This document shows, in pieces, positions 1 through 12,254 of a stretch of 64,000 nt of DNA. The notes under the pieces were generated by a model. That model made no database searches and had not been told where the DNA came from. It saw nothing but the letters and a program-made list of their open reading frames with translations. Source of the stretch: Cricetomys ansorgei. Lineage: Eukaryota > Chordata > Mammalia > Rodentia > Nesomyidae. The first letter of the stretch is position 1. Each line of letters starts with the position of its first letter. A program made the position numbers and the translations under genes. Location of the stretch: contig JAMJFZ010001868.1 in assembly GCA_026225945.1 (NCBI GenBank), positions 7,470,001 through 7,534,000 on the forward strand, in the 5' to 3' direction.

Positions 1-3000
1 AGTATACATGAGGGCTTAAAGAATGGTCATCCATTTGTTCCTGGTCCAGCATTTATCAATGTGGACAGTCCTCATTCCCCAAGAAACTATGTCTAATCTA
101 TCAGTCTTTACTATCTTGGCCTTGAATTAAGGGATCGAGATTTTGGTTCAGTTTCCATTGACTTAAATAATTTTTAAACATCTCTGTAAGTAAGGAACCA
201 CAGGTTTCAGAATCTGTCTGACCTATGTGATGATCTCCTTGTGTTTCACACTACACAAGCTCTTTCAGCAGGTAGAAAAGGACATTTAAAATGCATCTTG
301 AGAATAGGGCCAACAGAATCAGCACCACTGTTCAGGAAGTCACTTCCTTCGCATGGAACAACAAGCAAACCTGTTTGTTTCTCTGAAACATGTTCTCAAG
401 AACCCCATGCTGGCTGCCCTCAAACTCTTTATGTAGCCAATGCTGCACTCATTTTTAAACAGACCACTTCTTTACAAAACAAAGAAGCAGACACTGGCTT
501 CCTGGTTAGGTGGTTATCCAAGAGGTATTCATCTGCCTATAATGCAAGGGCCCCAAAGGACAGCTATTGTGTTCATCCTTTCTCTAAGAACATGATGCGT
601 ATGAAGTGGATATTTAAGGACTAAAACAGAAATGAAATGAGCTCTCAGCTGCCTTCTCTGTCTAAGCAGGTCTTTTGTGATGAACAGCTCTTGCTACATA
701 GGCATTTAAGTATTCCATAAATCCTCACACACTTAATTTTCTACAAACTATACAACTAAAAAAAAATTTAAGCATGCACATACAGGAATAAATTGTTTTC
801 TCTCCTTCTCCCAATCATGGTCTTCAGTGTCTCTAAAGATACATCTGTTGCCTTTTTACTTCGAGAAGTGATTTGTAGACTCCTCCTGATGAAGAGTCAT
901 TCAGTTTCTAAGGATATTGTATTGCTTCGTATTTATGGCTCAAAGGCCAGTAGTTGTCACTCACTTGATATAATTTATCCAACAGGAAAATCTATTGTTT
1001 CTGTTATTTCATTAACCAAATGATCTTCTCTATCATAAAATCTACTTCTCTAAATTCTCTCACATATCATGCAAATGGTCAATGGACAGAAGCAAAAGTA
1101 GTGAGTAGGAATAGTTTGAAGCAGAGAGACCAGAAAGAGGGACACGATGAAACATGAAATGTTTGTCTCTGCAGTTATGGCCATCCATTGATCCTTCTGT
1201 GTGTCAGGGCTGAGAGGACAGGGATACACAATTTGAGGGCACACCTTCGGCAGCTTGGTGAGTTTCCCTAGGCTCTGGCCAAACTGGAGTTCATGGCTTC
1301 AATGTTGAAATGAATTTCATGATTGGTCAGTTCGATGAAGCAGAGTTGGTGATTTTGATTAAAGATTTTCTAATCTAGGCTTGAGTGTGATGGTTAAAAG
1401 AAGGAGGGGTAAGCAGAAAACAGCGAAGCACACCTGGATGGAGGTTGTGTGGTAGTCCATGAGAGCGTAGAGGAAAGTAAAATGTAGTGTAGGTGTGGGC
1501 TTCTCAAGAGACAGTAAGCAATTAGGTCTCTTAGTACTGACCATATATTCCATTTTAGTGACTCTCACACTGCATCTCAAAGGGTTGCTATGAGCTCTTT
1601 ATACCTCTGTCTTTTGATAAGAGTGGTATGAAGTGACTCCAAAGATGTGCTTTAGATGGAATTATAATCTATTAAGGAAACACCAGAAGCCACTAGGATT
1701 TCCCAGAGGGGTTAGTAACGCTCTTTCTCTGAAATTGGGGTTTGTGATAAGAAGTCTAGAAAAGTGTGGGTTCATGGCTGAAAAGAAAGAATGGCCTCAG
1801 GCAGTTGTTCAAGCTCACTGGAATCAGTGTCCCTTCATTAGCAAGGGCTTCAACTGGGTTGGAAAGTGAGGGACTTCTTTTTCTCAAGTTCCTAAGGTTC
1901 TTTTCTGCCCTCCTATTCTGCCTCACTTCCAGTAACTGTTTTGACACAGGAGATGCCCTGGTTGCTGATGGAAACCTGCATTTGTGACACAAGAACAGCA
2001 CAAAGCTTATTTTCTCTAGGGAGAAAGATTGTACACAGTCTATTTTTCCCTCAATGGTCCCACGGGCACAGCACCAGATTGCCATGCATATCGAGTTTTT
2101 TCTCATCCCGTCGAGACATCACAGCTGCCCCCTCAGCGCGTAGGTGGCGAGGGACAAATGTATGCTCACAGTACTGCTCTTGGCTCAACTCCCATGCTGC
2201 TCTGAGCCTTTTCCATTTGCTCATTCTGGGCTTGAGAAATGAAAAGGACCTCAGAGGACCTTCCAGAGGTCTGAGGGAAAACCTCTGAAACAGGTGAGTT
2301 AGAAACCAACTCAATAATCTCACTGCAGCTTGGAGTCTCCTCATCTGAAACCAGGGCTGTGGAACCAAGACTAGAAAACGAACCTTGGAATTGGCCTGGG
2401 GATTGGAGGAGGTAGATGCATTTGAATGTAATGGGTAAACCGTGGGGCTCCTAAGGAAGTGATTACATTATCTGGAACTGCTTCCATAGTTGATGTGCTA
2501 CATCAGACCTGGGATGGAGTGGATGAATTCTTGGCTCACACTGCAATCTGGTGTCCTGCTGCATGCAGACTGCACATTGTGACTTTTCTTTTACTGCATT
2601 TGAAGATCAAAATCAGAAATATAGAAAGGGGACACAGTGACAAGCCGTAAGGTACTGAAATGTCTAGAAATCAAATATTTAGAAATTACCTGAGTAGTTT
2701 TAACTTCATCAGAAGGGACCTTGACAGCTCACATAATTCTTACCCTCGCTCTCCTTCTATGAAGAGTCTCCAAATACATCTGTCCGGAACAGTGCTCACT
2801 CAGACAAACAGTTCCTTTGGCTCACATTGACTTTTAATCTCTAGCTAAACACACGAATTAAGTGTACTACTACCTGTTGGGGTTTCAGGGACACTTAACA
2901 CAAATGAAGTAAATATATGACTTTTTGATATTGTTTGGAAGCCTCTTGGCTCCTTCATCACGATTTTGTGTACACTCAGACAGATGAGTGCCTCTACATG

Positions 3001-4737
3001 ACAGAGACAAGTAGGCATTATAGTTTGTGTGTGTGTGTGAAATCCCTGGAGAAGTAGGCCCTACTATTGCGACTGAGCCTGAACACTCATGGGGGAAATA
3101 AAGCAAACGTACGCTGACTTGTTCAAGATTTCTCATGAAAATAATTTTTACGGAGAGAAAGCACTGGGATTATTAAGGAATCTAGAGGAAAATGTGGCAG
3201 AAGAGATAGAAGATGCCAATTTCTCAGCTTTCTAGGATACATTCAATTCAAAGGAATTATGATTAAGTCACATGTCTGTGTCACTGGTATGTGTCATTTT
3301 TATAAAAAAAAATTGGCTTGTGAGGATCTAGGGACACCTTTGATGTCTAAGTATTCATTTTTCCTAGATTTCATATGCCTTAATTCTGTCTGAAACAAAT
3401 GCATGCACATAACTTATTTCATTTTAGACTGAAAAGCAGTTGAGTTTAAGATTTACACGAATGTTATTGAGAACTGAATTATCTTCTTACGTCTATGAAA
3501 TGCCTGTGGCTGAGAGCTGGACTTGCTCTTGGTTCGGGTACTCCACCTCTTGCGCAAGCTCCTTCTCAAGCATTCTCACCTGGAACAGAGCCTCTTTTCC
3601 TCTGTAAGCTGTTCCTCATCTTCCTTTTCTCCTTAAGCTTCTTTCATTCCAAATCGGGAAAGGGGAACATGGTGGAAGAAAATGTCTTCTACTTACAAAA
3701 CCTAACTTAAGGAAATTTTCTCAAAGATAAGATATTCCAGCTGATTTTCACTAATTTATTTAACACTATCTTTCCTTTCTCCTACTTCCCCTCAACTTCT
3801 CTGTGAATACTTAAAAAGACTAAGAGAATATTCCCAAAGTTATTGAAGATCTACAGGCTTAACTACAGAAGAACCATGGGGATTGTCTTAATAAAACACT
3901 TCACAGTCAAGCGATAGAGTCACAAGATTGAAAAAACAAAAACAAACAACAACAAAAAAAAAAACACTGATAGATTGAAAGCCATGAATTGGCCTTAAGG
4001 ATATGGGCTTTTGTTTTGTCAAGGAGGGGCTTATTTGGTTTTATTCAGACTGTAGTAGAAAATCAAGGTGAAGAAAACAGGCTGATTTACCTGGTGTGAG
4101 CACCAGCGCTAAGGTGAAAACACTTAGTAGCAAGATTTTGTTCATTGTTTGCTTTAGAATTCACAGAGGCTCCTAATCCTGTTATGGTCTATAAATAACT
4201 CTACTAAAGAATTCGAAAAGTATAAACAGAGATCTCTACATAACAGCTGGATACCTTTTATCCCCTTAAAGATACAATGACCTCATACATCTTTCCGGCA
4301 CACTCCTGCTCCTGCTCATCTTGGCCACTCTGTCTCAAGACAATGAACAACAGAATGTCTAATGGTCTTCCTTATTTTCAAACATAGTGAGTGTTGCCAT
4401 TGAAATTAAACATAAGAGCTGATTATTTTACTTTATATAACCATGTGTTTTGCTACTTCATTTTTTTCCTCTAATCACTGAAGATGTGTGTGTTGTTTTT
4501 TTTTTTAATTTTCCTGTTTAACTATAGATTTCAAGATGAAATTTATAGCAGTAATTATCTGAAGCCACACACTCGGATAGAATAGATGATATTGTGCCCC
4601 CCAAGTCTAACTCACAAGAAAACACACAATGAAACATACACACATAAGGCTAATGGTCCACATTTTAACTTTCCCAGAGACTAGATTTTATTTTATTCAA
4701 GTTTTATTTCTATACATGTATTTTTCAAATGCACCAT
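1..4737. other. non-coding sequence, no repeat recognised
   Basis: No gene, RNA or interspersed repeat family was recognised here. Short open frames occur on both strands, the longest 127 codons at 241-624, with no recognisable domain. Low-complexity patches are a short GT run at 3025-3039 and an A-rich stretch at 3931-3964. Diverged ancient repeats could be missed by eye. Confidence 0.5.
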
Positions 4738-4760
4738 AAAAATAGTTTTCATTTTATAAT

Positions 4761-4900
4761 ATTTTTTTGAAATTATAATATAATTGCATCACATCCCCCT
4801 TCTCTTCCCGCCATCCAATGCCTTCCATGTACCCCCTGATTCTCTCTTCGATTCTCTTTTATAGGTATTTATCCTTATGCCCACAAATGTGTATATTCTG
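4761..4900 (-). mobile_element. rodent L1 3' end, sense half of a 5'-inverted insertion
   Basis: Read on the minus strand this matches the rodent (Lx-like) L1 3' terminus: a purine-rich GAGAG...GGGGG block, then the terminal motif ending ATTATATTATAATTTC before an A run (T run at 4762-4768 on plus). The neighbouring segment at 4901-5149 is L1 from further upstream in the opposite orientation, so the two together form one insertion with its 5' part inverted. The halves meet near 4900, give or take about 15 bases. Confidence 0.6.
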
Positions 4901-5149
4901 CACCCTTCACTCCAGAAACTTTTCTTTGTTAGATGTGAAGACCATTAACAAACAAACACAACTGATCAAAATGCAGAGAACAAGAGATCATGTGGTACCC
5001 CCTCCCAAGTGACACATCTACACCACTCCTATACCCAAGGCTCAGGGATCATTGTGGGAAAGGGAATGAAAAAATTAGAAGAGTCAGAGGAACAGGTTTG
5101 CTATGAGATTGTGTCTCCTAGAAATGTCAGAGAGGCTACACCCATGTAG
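4901..5149 (+). mobile_element. rodent L1 3' UTR segment, inverted half of the same insertion
   Basis: Plus-strand text such as AGACCATTAACAAACAAAC, then ATCAAAATGCAGAG, CTCAGGGATCATTG and GAGATTGTGTCTCCTAG matches the sense strand of the rodent L1 3' UTR upstream of the part seen at 4761-4900. It runs opposite to that half. The outer flanks, 4738-4760 and 5150-5173, are similar (AAAATAGTTTTC versus AAAATGGTTTTC) and probably are the diverged target-site duplication. This is the structure expected from twin priming during L1 integration. Confidence 0.6.
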
Positions 5150-5173
5150 AAAATGGTTTTCTGACTTTAAAAT

Positions 5174-6189
5174 CCTATTTAGAAGCTTGAAAGGAATTTA
5201 GCCATTTGACATTGTCTGCCATGAGTTGATTTTTCTTTCAAGCAATCAATGCTACTTTGAGATGAATTTCTTAGCAAGGATGAGAGCTATGAGGTTTTTT
5301 AAAGGACAGTAGACTCTATAATAACGTCACAAAGACCAACAGCACATTGCGGCACAATCTACACAAACCATGCATAATCTTAGCTCATTTACTCCCTAGT
5401 CAGTACAGTAACTGATGATAACAAGTTTTACATTTGCGTTTAACTTCTCTCTACTACTCTTTTCTTTAAAATGTCAACATGGCTTTGCTTGCTTATTGGT
5501 ACACGACCTCTGTTTGGGTGATTAGGAATAATGGCACTTTCAGAACGCCGTAAGTTGCTCCCTCTGTAGCATCTGGAATCATATGGCAGTCAAAGCAGCT
5601 GAAGACTCACAATTGTATCTGCTGCCACTGATGACACTGTATTGTTGAATGTAACTTCCCAAGATTCTTCATAGGCTCTGTACACAATTGACTAGAACTT
5701 ATTTTATCCTCATCTTTCGTTAAGTTTGGATATTGCAGAAATTTAAAGGATTCTGCATATATTTTGGACTATTGATGTCAAATATGAAGTATATTTGTAT
5801 TTGAAGTATATGATGCCAGAAACGAACATAGCTTTACATGTGATTTCTTACATACATGCATGGCTTTAGATGTGAGTTCTTCCTAATTATATGGCTAACT
5901 ATCAATCTACTGTTATGCTAGTTCCCATGGCTAACCAATGACATTTATGTAGATTTCTATTCTATACCACTCCTCTGTAGTTGGACATGGCACTACAACT
6001 GTTTGCCAACCAAGAATATATAAATGACATTACAACCATGAATTTATTCAAGAAGAGCCAGTCTTATAACCTAGAGTGCTACTGGGATATATTGTTGGGG
6101 TTTTTTTCTGCCTACGACTTTTTCATTGTTGTTAGGGAAAATCCCTTAAGTTCTATTCTGTTAGCACTGTGGATTTATACTTGCAGAAG
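5174..6189. other. non-coding sequence, mostly unrecognised
   Basis: No gene or clear repeat was recognised. The last 200 bases or so (from about 5985) may be further 3' UTR of the L1 that follows, since no 5' truncation point is obvious, but I cannot place them against a remembered consensus. Confidence 0.4.
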
Positions 6190-7163
6190 ATGGGAGCCAA
6201 CACAGAGACCCACAACTGAACAACAAGCATAGAGTGAGAGACACTGAAGTACTCAGAAATAAATGGGATTTCTTCATCATACTCCTCCAGTCAGAGTTCA
6301 GAGAACTATGCAGAAGAGCAGGCAGAAAGACTGTAAGAGGCAGAGGGGATGGATGACTCCAAGGAAACTGTTATCCAGACACAAAAGGCCTGATGCACAT
6401 CTGATGAACTCAGATAGACTGTGGCACCATGCACAGGGCCTGCACAGGTCAAACAGATGTGATCCCAGTGCTGAGATAGAGAAGTGGACAAAGCATCCTG
6501 TTCCTAACTAAGAACCTATTTCTAATTGGTGCCCTTTTGCAAAGGAAATATTAGACTTCTCCTATGGAGTCTCACTGTGTATATCAATGGTTCTCAACCT
6601 TCCTAATGCTTCAACCCTTTAATCCAGTTCCTCATGTTGTACTGACTTCTGATCGCAAATTATTTTTGTTGCTACTTTATAACTGTAGTTTTGCTACTAT
6701 TATCTAAATATCTGATATGCAGGATGTATAAGGTGACCCCTGTGAAAAGGTGATTCAACCCGAATAGGGGTGGAAACCCACAGGTTGAGAACCAGTGTGG
6801 TATATTAACCATGATTCAGGGTAAGCCTCATGCCCAGGAGTAGTTGACGAATACAAAATGAACTCAGAGGTAATTGTAGACTTTTTGTCTCATATAACTT
6901 TGGGAGGACATTTGTTTGTCTTATAGATCCTTTACTCACGTCTTTTGGCTTGAGATTTTGATTTTTATGTGGGTTTGTATGTGTGTCTCTCTGTGTTTCT
7001 TATTTTTTGTTCTATTTATTTGTGTTTTATTTGTTTGTTTGCTTTGTTTCTTAACAAGAGAGAAAGAACAGGTATAGAGTTAGGTGGGGAGGGAGGTGTG
7101 GAGAATCTAGGAGGAGTTGGAGGAGGTGATAAGCATGACCAGAATATATTGTATAAAAACAAA
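6190..7163 (+). mobile_element. rodent L1 3' UTR and 3' end, interrupted by URR1
   Basis: Matches the rodent L1 3' UTR in order: GATGGGAGCCAACACAGAGAC, AGAGGGGATGGATGACTCCA, AGGGCCTGCACAGG, GATCCCAGTGCTGAGA, then, after the inserted URR1, CATGCCCAGGAGTAG, AAAATGAACTCAGAGG, a T/G-rich stretch, the GGTGGGGAGGGAGGTG purine block and AGAATATATTGTATAAAAAC at the 3' end. Only non-coding 3' sequence is present, so it is 5'-truncated and dead. The older L1M tail begins about 40 bases downstream. Confidence 0.8.
6585..6797 (-). mobile_element. URR1-type hAT MITE
   Basis: A 213-bp element bounded by near-perfect 15-bp terminal inverted repeats (CAATGGTTCTCAACC and GGTTGAGAACCAGTG, 14 of 15 pairs). The interior matches the reverse of the rodent URR1 consensus as I recall it, with TTCCTAATGCTTCAACCCTT and GGTGACCCCTGTGAAAAGG. 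It has no coding capacity and would have depended on a hAT transposase in trans. The flanking 8-mers GTGTATAT and TGGTATAT share the last six bases and look like a decayed 8-bp target duplication. The L1 text resumes directly on the far side. Confidence 0.85.
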
Positions 7164-7204
7164 TATCTATTCAATTCATACAAAACAAAAAGCCATATGA
7201 CTTG

Positions 7205-7705
7205 TACACAAATGTCCATAGCAATAGTATTCACAATAAGCAAAAAGGCAAAAAAAAAATAACCAGTGTCCATAAACTTATGATTGGGAAAAATCACACA
7301 CAGTTTATACAGTCATGGGCATATTATACATCCATGAAAAAGGATGAAGTCCCGATAAATACAGCAATAAGGAAGTACCTTAAAACGTAATACTGGGTAA
7401 TATAAACCAAAATAAACAAGACACACAAAGAAAAGGAATGAAATTCTGATTAGCGCAGTACCCCAATTAGACAAATTCATAAAGACGGAAAGTAGACAGG
7501 AAGCTATCAGATACTAAGGGAACACAGAGTGAGGAATGAATGGTCCGCGCACACAGAGTTCCTTGTGGGATGATTGAGGAACTTAAATTGCAGGAGTTGT
7601 TGCCTGATAAGGCAGATGTGATTAATGCCGCTAGGTTGTTTGCTTCGAATGCTTCAAGTAGCAAACTTTGTGCATGTTTATCTCACCACAATTAAATTAT
7701 ATAAA
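7205..7705 (+). mobile_element. ancient L1M 3' end
   Basis: Resembles the mammalian L1M ORF2 end and 3' UTR: AGTATTCACAATAAGCAAAAAGGCAAA, GTGTCCATAAACTTATGATTGGG, TCCATGAAAAAGGATGAAGTC, AATTCATAAAGACGGAAAGTAG, and a closing TTTATCTCACCACAATTAA. Frames are broken by many substitutions and indels. It is much older than the rodent L1 just upstream. Confidence 0.7.
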
Positions 7706-10567
7706 TATACAAAGAGATTTCTAACTTTATGTAAATGGCTTTATATCTTAATAGAACTTTTAAAGTGGACAAAACGGTGGGTAATACTAAATTCAGTTCA
7801 TCAACAACAAAGAGGAAATAAGAGGTGTGAAATCCCGAGGCCCTCCTGGAGAGGCTCACGTCACAGACCTTTGACTGCTGACTCTGCCATGGCCCTGTAC
7901 AGTCTGCTGGGGTTCCTTGTGATCCTTCCCACTGCCGTGCTTTATATTTCTGTGACTTTTTGTTTTTACCTGCATATGGGCCCATTCTGAGAAGTTACCC
8001 ATGACCTGAGCAGACCTAAACATAACCACATGTTAAGTTTTAGGTTCTACTTGTGTTGTCGGTTTTTAGGAACCGAGGGACTGACTTGACATTGAATGCC
8101 TTGGTTTCTTCAGATGTGATTGCATTTAAATGTACATGGCTGCCTTGTTTGTCTTTCCCTTCAGTTATTTAAACAACAGTTTAGCTCACAGAGTGAACCA
8201 CTGTATCTGAGCATTAACATTATATAAGATTGTTTATGGAACTTTCTATCCTGCCTCCAACTTAAATGTCCCAGGACACTTAGAAATCTTGTAATTCCTG
8301 ATGTTTTGTTCTCGATGAAGAAAACAAGAAAAGAGTCAAAGGAAATAAAGAATGTATATGATGGTGCCTGCCTGTTATCCCATCAACTCATGAATCAGTG
8401 GAAGACTAAATTGGATAATTTCATAATTTCCATAATTCTCCCAGCACCCTAAAAACTGAGGATAGAGGACAAAAAAAAATGTAGAACTATTTCACTAAAT
8501 CTAACTTTGCAGATGTATAAGTTTGGATTCAGAGTTTATTCAACACTCTAAATTCTTCAACAATATATTGCAGTTCCCTAAGTAAACCTTATCTCCTGAG
8601 AGTCCTCTTTGTCATCCTGCCTGTACAGAGTAACTACAATGCTCTCATAGTATTTTGTCATTGTTCAACTTTGGGTATGATTTTCAGACTTCCCTAAAAG
8701 ACCTAGAACTTCACACTAGTGGGAAAGCTGTGATTTTCCCCCTCTTGCTTTAAAAAAGGTGCCTGGGTAGAGAAGCTTACTAAGGGAATCAGTGAATGGA
8801 GAAATAAATGTCAGTGTATAACCTGGGAGAGCTAAGGCACCAGTGGGCTCTCAAGTGAGTCATTGGCAGTCCCTTCCTAGGAGTGGGATTGGGCAGTCTG
8901 CAGTCTTTACAGTGCTCCTTCCCTGCTGCTGTGTGACTGCTCACCAAATGTTTCAACTGTGTTGACGATGAGCGAGGTACTGTCTTCAAAGCACAATTTC
9001 CTGCCACTAGCATGTCAGAACCGTATTGGAGGCTTAGAGAACTGCGTTTGTCCAGCTCCAACATGCCATCTGACTTCCTTACTCTCGTGAACTATTGCTC
9101 AATTGATGTACTGGTTAGTATACATCAGGGTGGGAGGAATGGGAGACTTAGTAGTAGAATTCCTATTAAAGACAGAATTCCATGCTTAACAAATCACGTC
9201 TCCTACGCTAATAGGCCCTCCAGTCTTTGACCTATTTGCTTCCAGTAGAACATCAATACAAGTTATTTAACCTTACAGTTTATTTGCTCACTGAAGTGAA
9301 GAGCTAAATTTGCACAGAGGCTGTGAAGTATTAAATTGCCCACATTAAATTTAGACAGCAGAAAAGAAATCTCTCGGGGTCCACAGATTCTCCGTTTTAT
9401 GTGGGCATTTCTACTTGGTTCTGACACCTGGCTGTTCGATTTTAGGTAACTATTTTTACATCATGGAATTTCCCCTGCATTATTTTTGACCTGTGATCTT
9501 TAATAAGGACAGTGAGAACTATTAAAAGGCTTAAAATTTCAACAAGTCCTGACTACATAAGAGTTAATATTGGCCACATTGATTTCATATGATAATTGTA
9601 TAGATTTAACTTTAGATATGTACTATATTTATTTGCCCAGTTGTTATGTAAAGGATACAAACCCACCTCTAGGACAAGACTGTAAAAATCTCACTGGTTC
9701 CTGGACTCTTCTAGATGCTGCTATATGTTAAGAACACAGATGTGGTATACATGGTTTTATCCTCAAAGAACTGAGAGTTGAGAGGTGAAAGACAAGCAAG
9801 TGTATTTATTTGACTAACAGATAGAAAGGCACAGGGTCTATGAGAACATCTATATCCTGGCTTAATACAGCTTGCAGATTATGAATGGTTTCTCAGGTGA
9901 AGTGACAAGCAGAGATTGGATAGTGAAAACAGACATTTCAGATCTAGACAGCAGTGTGTGGAACTCCTACAGAGAACTGCAAAAAGCCCCGTCACACAGG
10001 GAAGGCAGAGCTTGTTGACACATGCAAAACATTGCTTAGCCCCTGACTCCTACCCATGGACAGGCATAATACCCTTCCCACATCCTCACCATCAACACTT
10101 GCAGGTCTGCCTAGAGATATTAATCATTAATCTACTAAAGTATGCTGATGACATCTTTATTCACTTCAGTATGGTTATTCATTTACATCAAGTAACAAGA
10201 TGCATGGAACCTAGTAACATAGAGGAAGAAAAGCATCTCAACTAACAGATCGGTTACTTTACAACTTAATAAAATTGTACTCACTCCACTAACTCATCTG
10301 CTCTCGCTGCCATGGTGTGTGTGTGGCAGGGAATACGACTAATTGTAACCCCAATCCAAAAAATGAGAGAAAGCAACAACTCATAGCTACTCCAGAGACA
10401 GATAGATGGCACAGTCAAAGTGGGTGACAGAGTGACAGAGTACAGCTTAAGAACTACCTATAACATATGAACCAAGTTCAAGCTAACCAGGGGTAATGCC
10501 TCGCTCTGCACTAGAAAAGCAACATTATTTACTTCTCTGGACTTGTGGATGGATGTCCCAACAACAC
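7706..10567. other. non-coding sequence, no confident element
   Basis: No gene or confident repeat. The stretch near 8360-8480 has a faint SINE-like phrase (GGTGCCTGCCTGTTATCCCA) followed by an A-run, too diverged to call. The rest looks like ordinary non-coding DNA. Confidence 0.45.
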
Positions 10568-10912
10568 TGTAACACACTACCACAAGCTCAATGGCATAAC
10601 GTACATGTTTATTATCTATAGACTCTGTGTTATTTTATAAATCTGGAGGCCAGGAGTCTCAAATAAACTTCATTATGCTAAAGTTGAGGTACCAGAAAGA
10701 CAACATTCCTCTAGGAGGCTCTTCAAAGAGAACATACCTTGTGGCTTTTTCCAGGGAACATGTCTCCACACCAAATCATTTTAATATTTCTGCTTCTGGT
10801 CTGTATTCGACACCCTGTCTTGTTATGAGGACACAACAAAGCTCATTCAGAATCACCTCTACTCAAATCTTTACAGTAATCACTTCTACAAAGTCTGTCT
10901 CCTGTGTAAGGT
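10568..10912 (-). mobile_element. ancient mammalian LTR-like repeat (MaLR/MLT-type), diverged
   Basis: Plus-strand phrases ACACTACCACAAGCTCAATGG, AATCTGGAGGCCAGGAGTC, CTCTAGGAGGCTCTTCA and TTTTTCCAGGGAACATG resemble, in order, the reverse of an old mammalian LTR-type consensus (ATTACCACAAACTTAGTGG ... TTCTGGAGGTCAGAAGTC ... TTCTGGAGGCTCTAGG). The family name is uncertain. A fragment of what may be the same family, in the other orientation, lies at 59608-59790. Confidence 0.5.
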
Positions 10913-11300
10913 AAACATCGCGTTTACCTAGGGAACCCAAAGTGTGACCTGCAATTCTAAGATAGAGAAAATGCCATTTACCTTAGCAGAGCCTGAGGGA
11001 GAAGAAGAGGGAGCAGATATCAGAACTTACATAGAGCTTTACAGTGATGGTGACTGATATAAAATGTGGATTTCTGAAGAGCAAGCAGTCCACTAGGCTG
11101 ACCCTCCACAAAGGAACATGAAAAACTAAGCACCCCTCTTTCATGCTCTTCCAGCAGAAGGCAAAGGGAATCCACTAAAGTACATCCTGGTGTCAATCTC
11201 CTGAGTGCAGAGGAAGGGAAAAGAAGAGAAGAAGGGATTGTAATGAAGAACAAAAGATGCCTGTTCTTCCAGTTTTTTTTTTTTTTAAATAAAATTCATA

Positions 11301-11377
11301 GCAGGGTGATGGTGTTACACACCTATAGTCCCAGCACTCAGGAGGCAGAGGCAGGCAGATCTCTGTGAGGTTAAAGT
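11301..11377 (+). mobile_element. B1 SINE, left part (split element)
   Basis: The 5' half of a B1: GGTGATGGTGTTACACACC, then TAGTCCCAGCACTCAGGAGG, CAGAGGCAGGCAGATCTCTG and GAGGTTAAAGTCAG. It contains the A- and B-box region of the 7SL-derived pol III promoter in decayed form. The element stops after CAGTC and resumes at 11495 with TGGTCTAC. The interruption is the templated insertion at 11378-11494. Confidence 0.8.
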
Positions 11378-11494
11378 CAGTCTTGTTCTCTCTTCCTGCT
11401 TATTTGATTTTGAATTTTTAGCTTCTAATTCAGACCACTTTGATATCAGAAGAATGTTTTTTGGCTGATGTCCTATGCTTTTTATTTCTATATC
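11378..11494 (+). repeat. 117-bp templated duplication inserted into a B1
   Basis: This block is about 96% identical to 12255-12372 (4 substitutions and 1 one-base gap by eye over 118 columns). It splits the B1 between CAGTC and TGGTCTAC without loss of B1 sequence. The left junction shares CAGTC between B1 and insert. There is no poly-A tail, no target duplication and no terminal repeat, so it is not an ordinary transposon. The downstream copy is probably the source because its flanks are not interrupted. Confidence 0.85.
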
Positions 11495-11550
11495 TGGTCT
11501 ACAAAGTGAGTTCCAGGACAGTCAGGATTACAGAGAGAACCTGTCTTCAT
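11495..11550 (+). mobile_element. B1 SINE, right part (split element)
   Basis: Continuation of the B1 from 11301: TGGTCTACAAAGTGAGTTCC, AGGACAGTCAGGATTACAG and AGAGAACCTGTCTTCAT. It joins in frame with the consensus after removal of the 117-bp insert, followed by an AT-rich tetranucleotide tail. Confidence 0.8.
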
Positions 11551-11647
11551 AAATAAATAAATAAATAATAAGATAGATAAGTAAATAGACAAATAGAATG
11601 ATAAATAAATAGATAGATAAATAGATAAATGAATGAATAAATAAAAT
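11551..11647 (+). repeat. (AAAT)n/(GATA)n tail of the split B1
   Basis: Tetranucleotide-rich array of AAAT, AGAT and GAAT units over about 97 bp. It probably grew from the B1 A-rich tail and is variably interrupted (GTAAATAGACAAATAGAATG in the middle). Confidence 0.75.
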
Positions 11648-12254
11648 TTACTTTATGTAAATAATTTGCAAATGAAGTCACAGTGCTTTGTAGGAAGTGA
11701 AGGTCCTGAGTATGAAACTGTATATTGTTGACAAAAACATGGCCCTGTAAAGGAGACTAAGGCCTCAGACCCAGGGGAAATTGGCAAATCTGTTACCCAT
11801 ATGAGCTGGGTTCAAGAGTAATGGCACAGCTCTCCTCAGGAATCCGGGGATGAGTGTGTCGGAAAGTCAGATCAGTGTTTTCAAGGACTAGAAACTGGCT
11901 TCCTCTTTCTGTATGTTTACAGCCTGACAGAGACTGCTGGGATAGAGACTTCCTATTAGCCTCAGGCTGAGAGTTACCCTGAACCCTACCTGACGGTTTC
12001 TCCTTTACTCTCCGTGTCTTCCCTTTCTTCACTCACTCAGCCCTATACTTGGCTTCCATTCCTTGCTTTCCCAGCCCCTAAATAGTGGTCGGCACAGAGG
12101 AAAAAACAAAGACTTTTTTATGTCTGCATTTGTACTCCAACGTTTTGACACATGTCAAATACAAAGGAAAAGATCAAAAGTCCAATACAAGAAACTCATG
12201 AATATTTAATGGATTTCCAAGTCTGCACTCTCTCTAATCCTCTTCTCCTTCCTT

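Noticed and set aside
241..624. 127-codon open frame
   Set aside because: No family signature, no upstream or downstream exon logic, no splice context; taken as chance.
7824..7990. Hydrophobic stretch ALYSLLGFLVILPTAVLYISV in a small frame
   Set aside because: Looks like a membrane segment but the frame begins in L1M tail and has no homologue I can name; likely chance.
8360..8480. B1-like phrase
   Set aside because: Only about 20 bases resemble a B1; the rest does not align.
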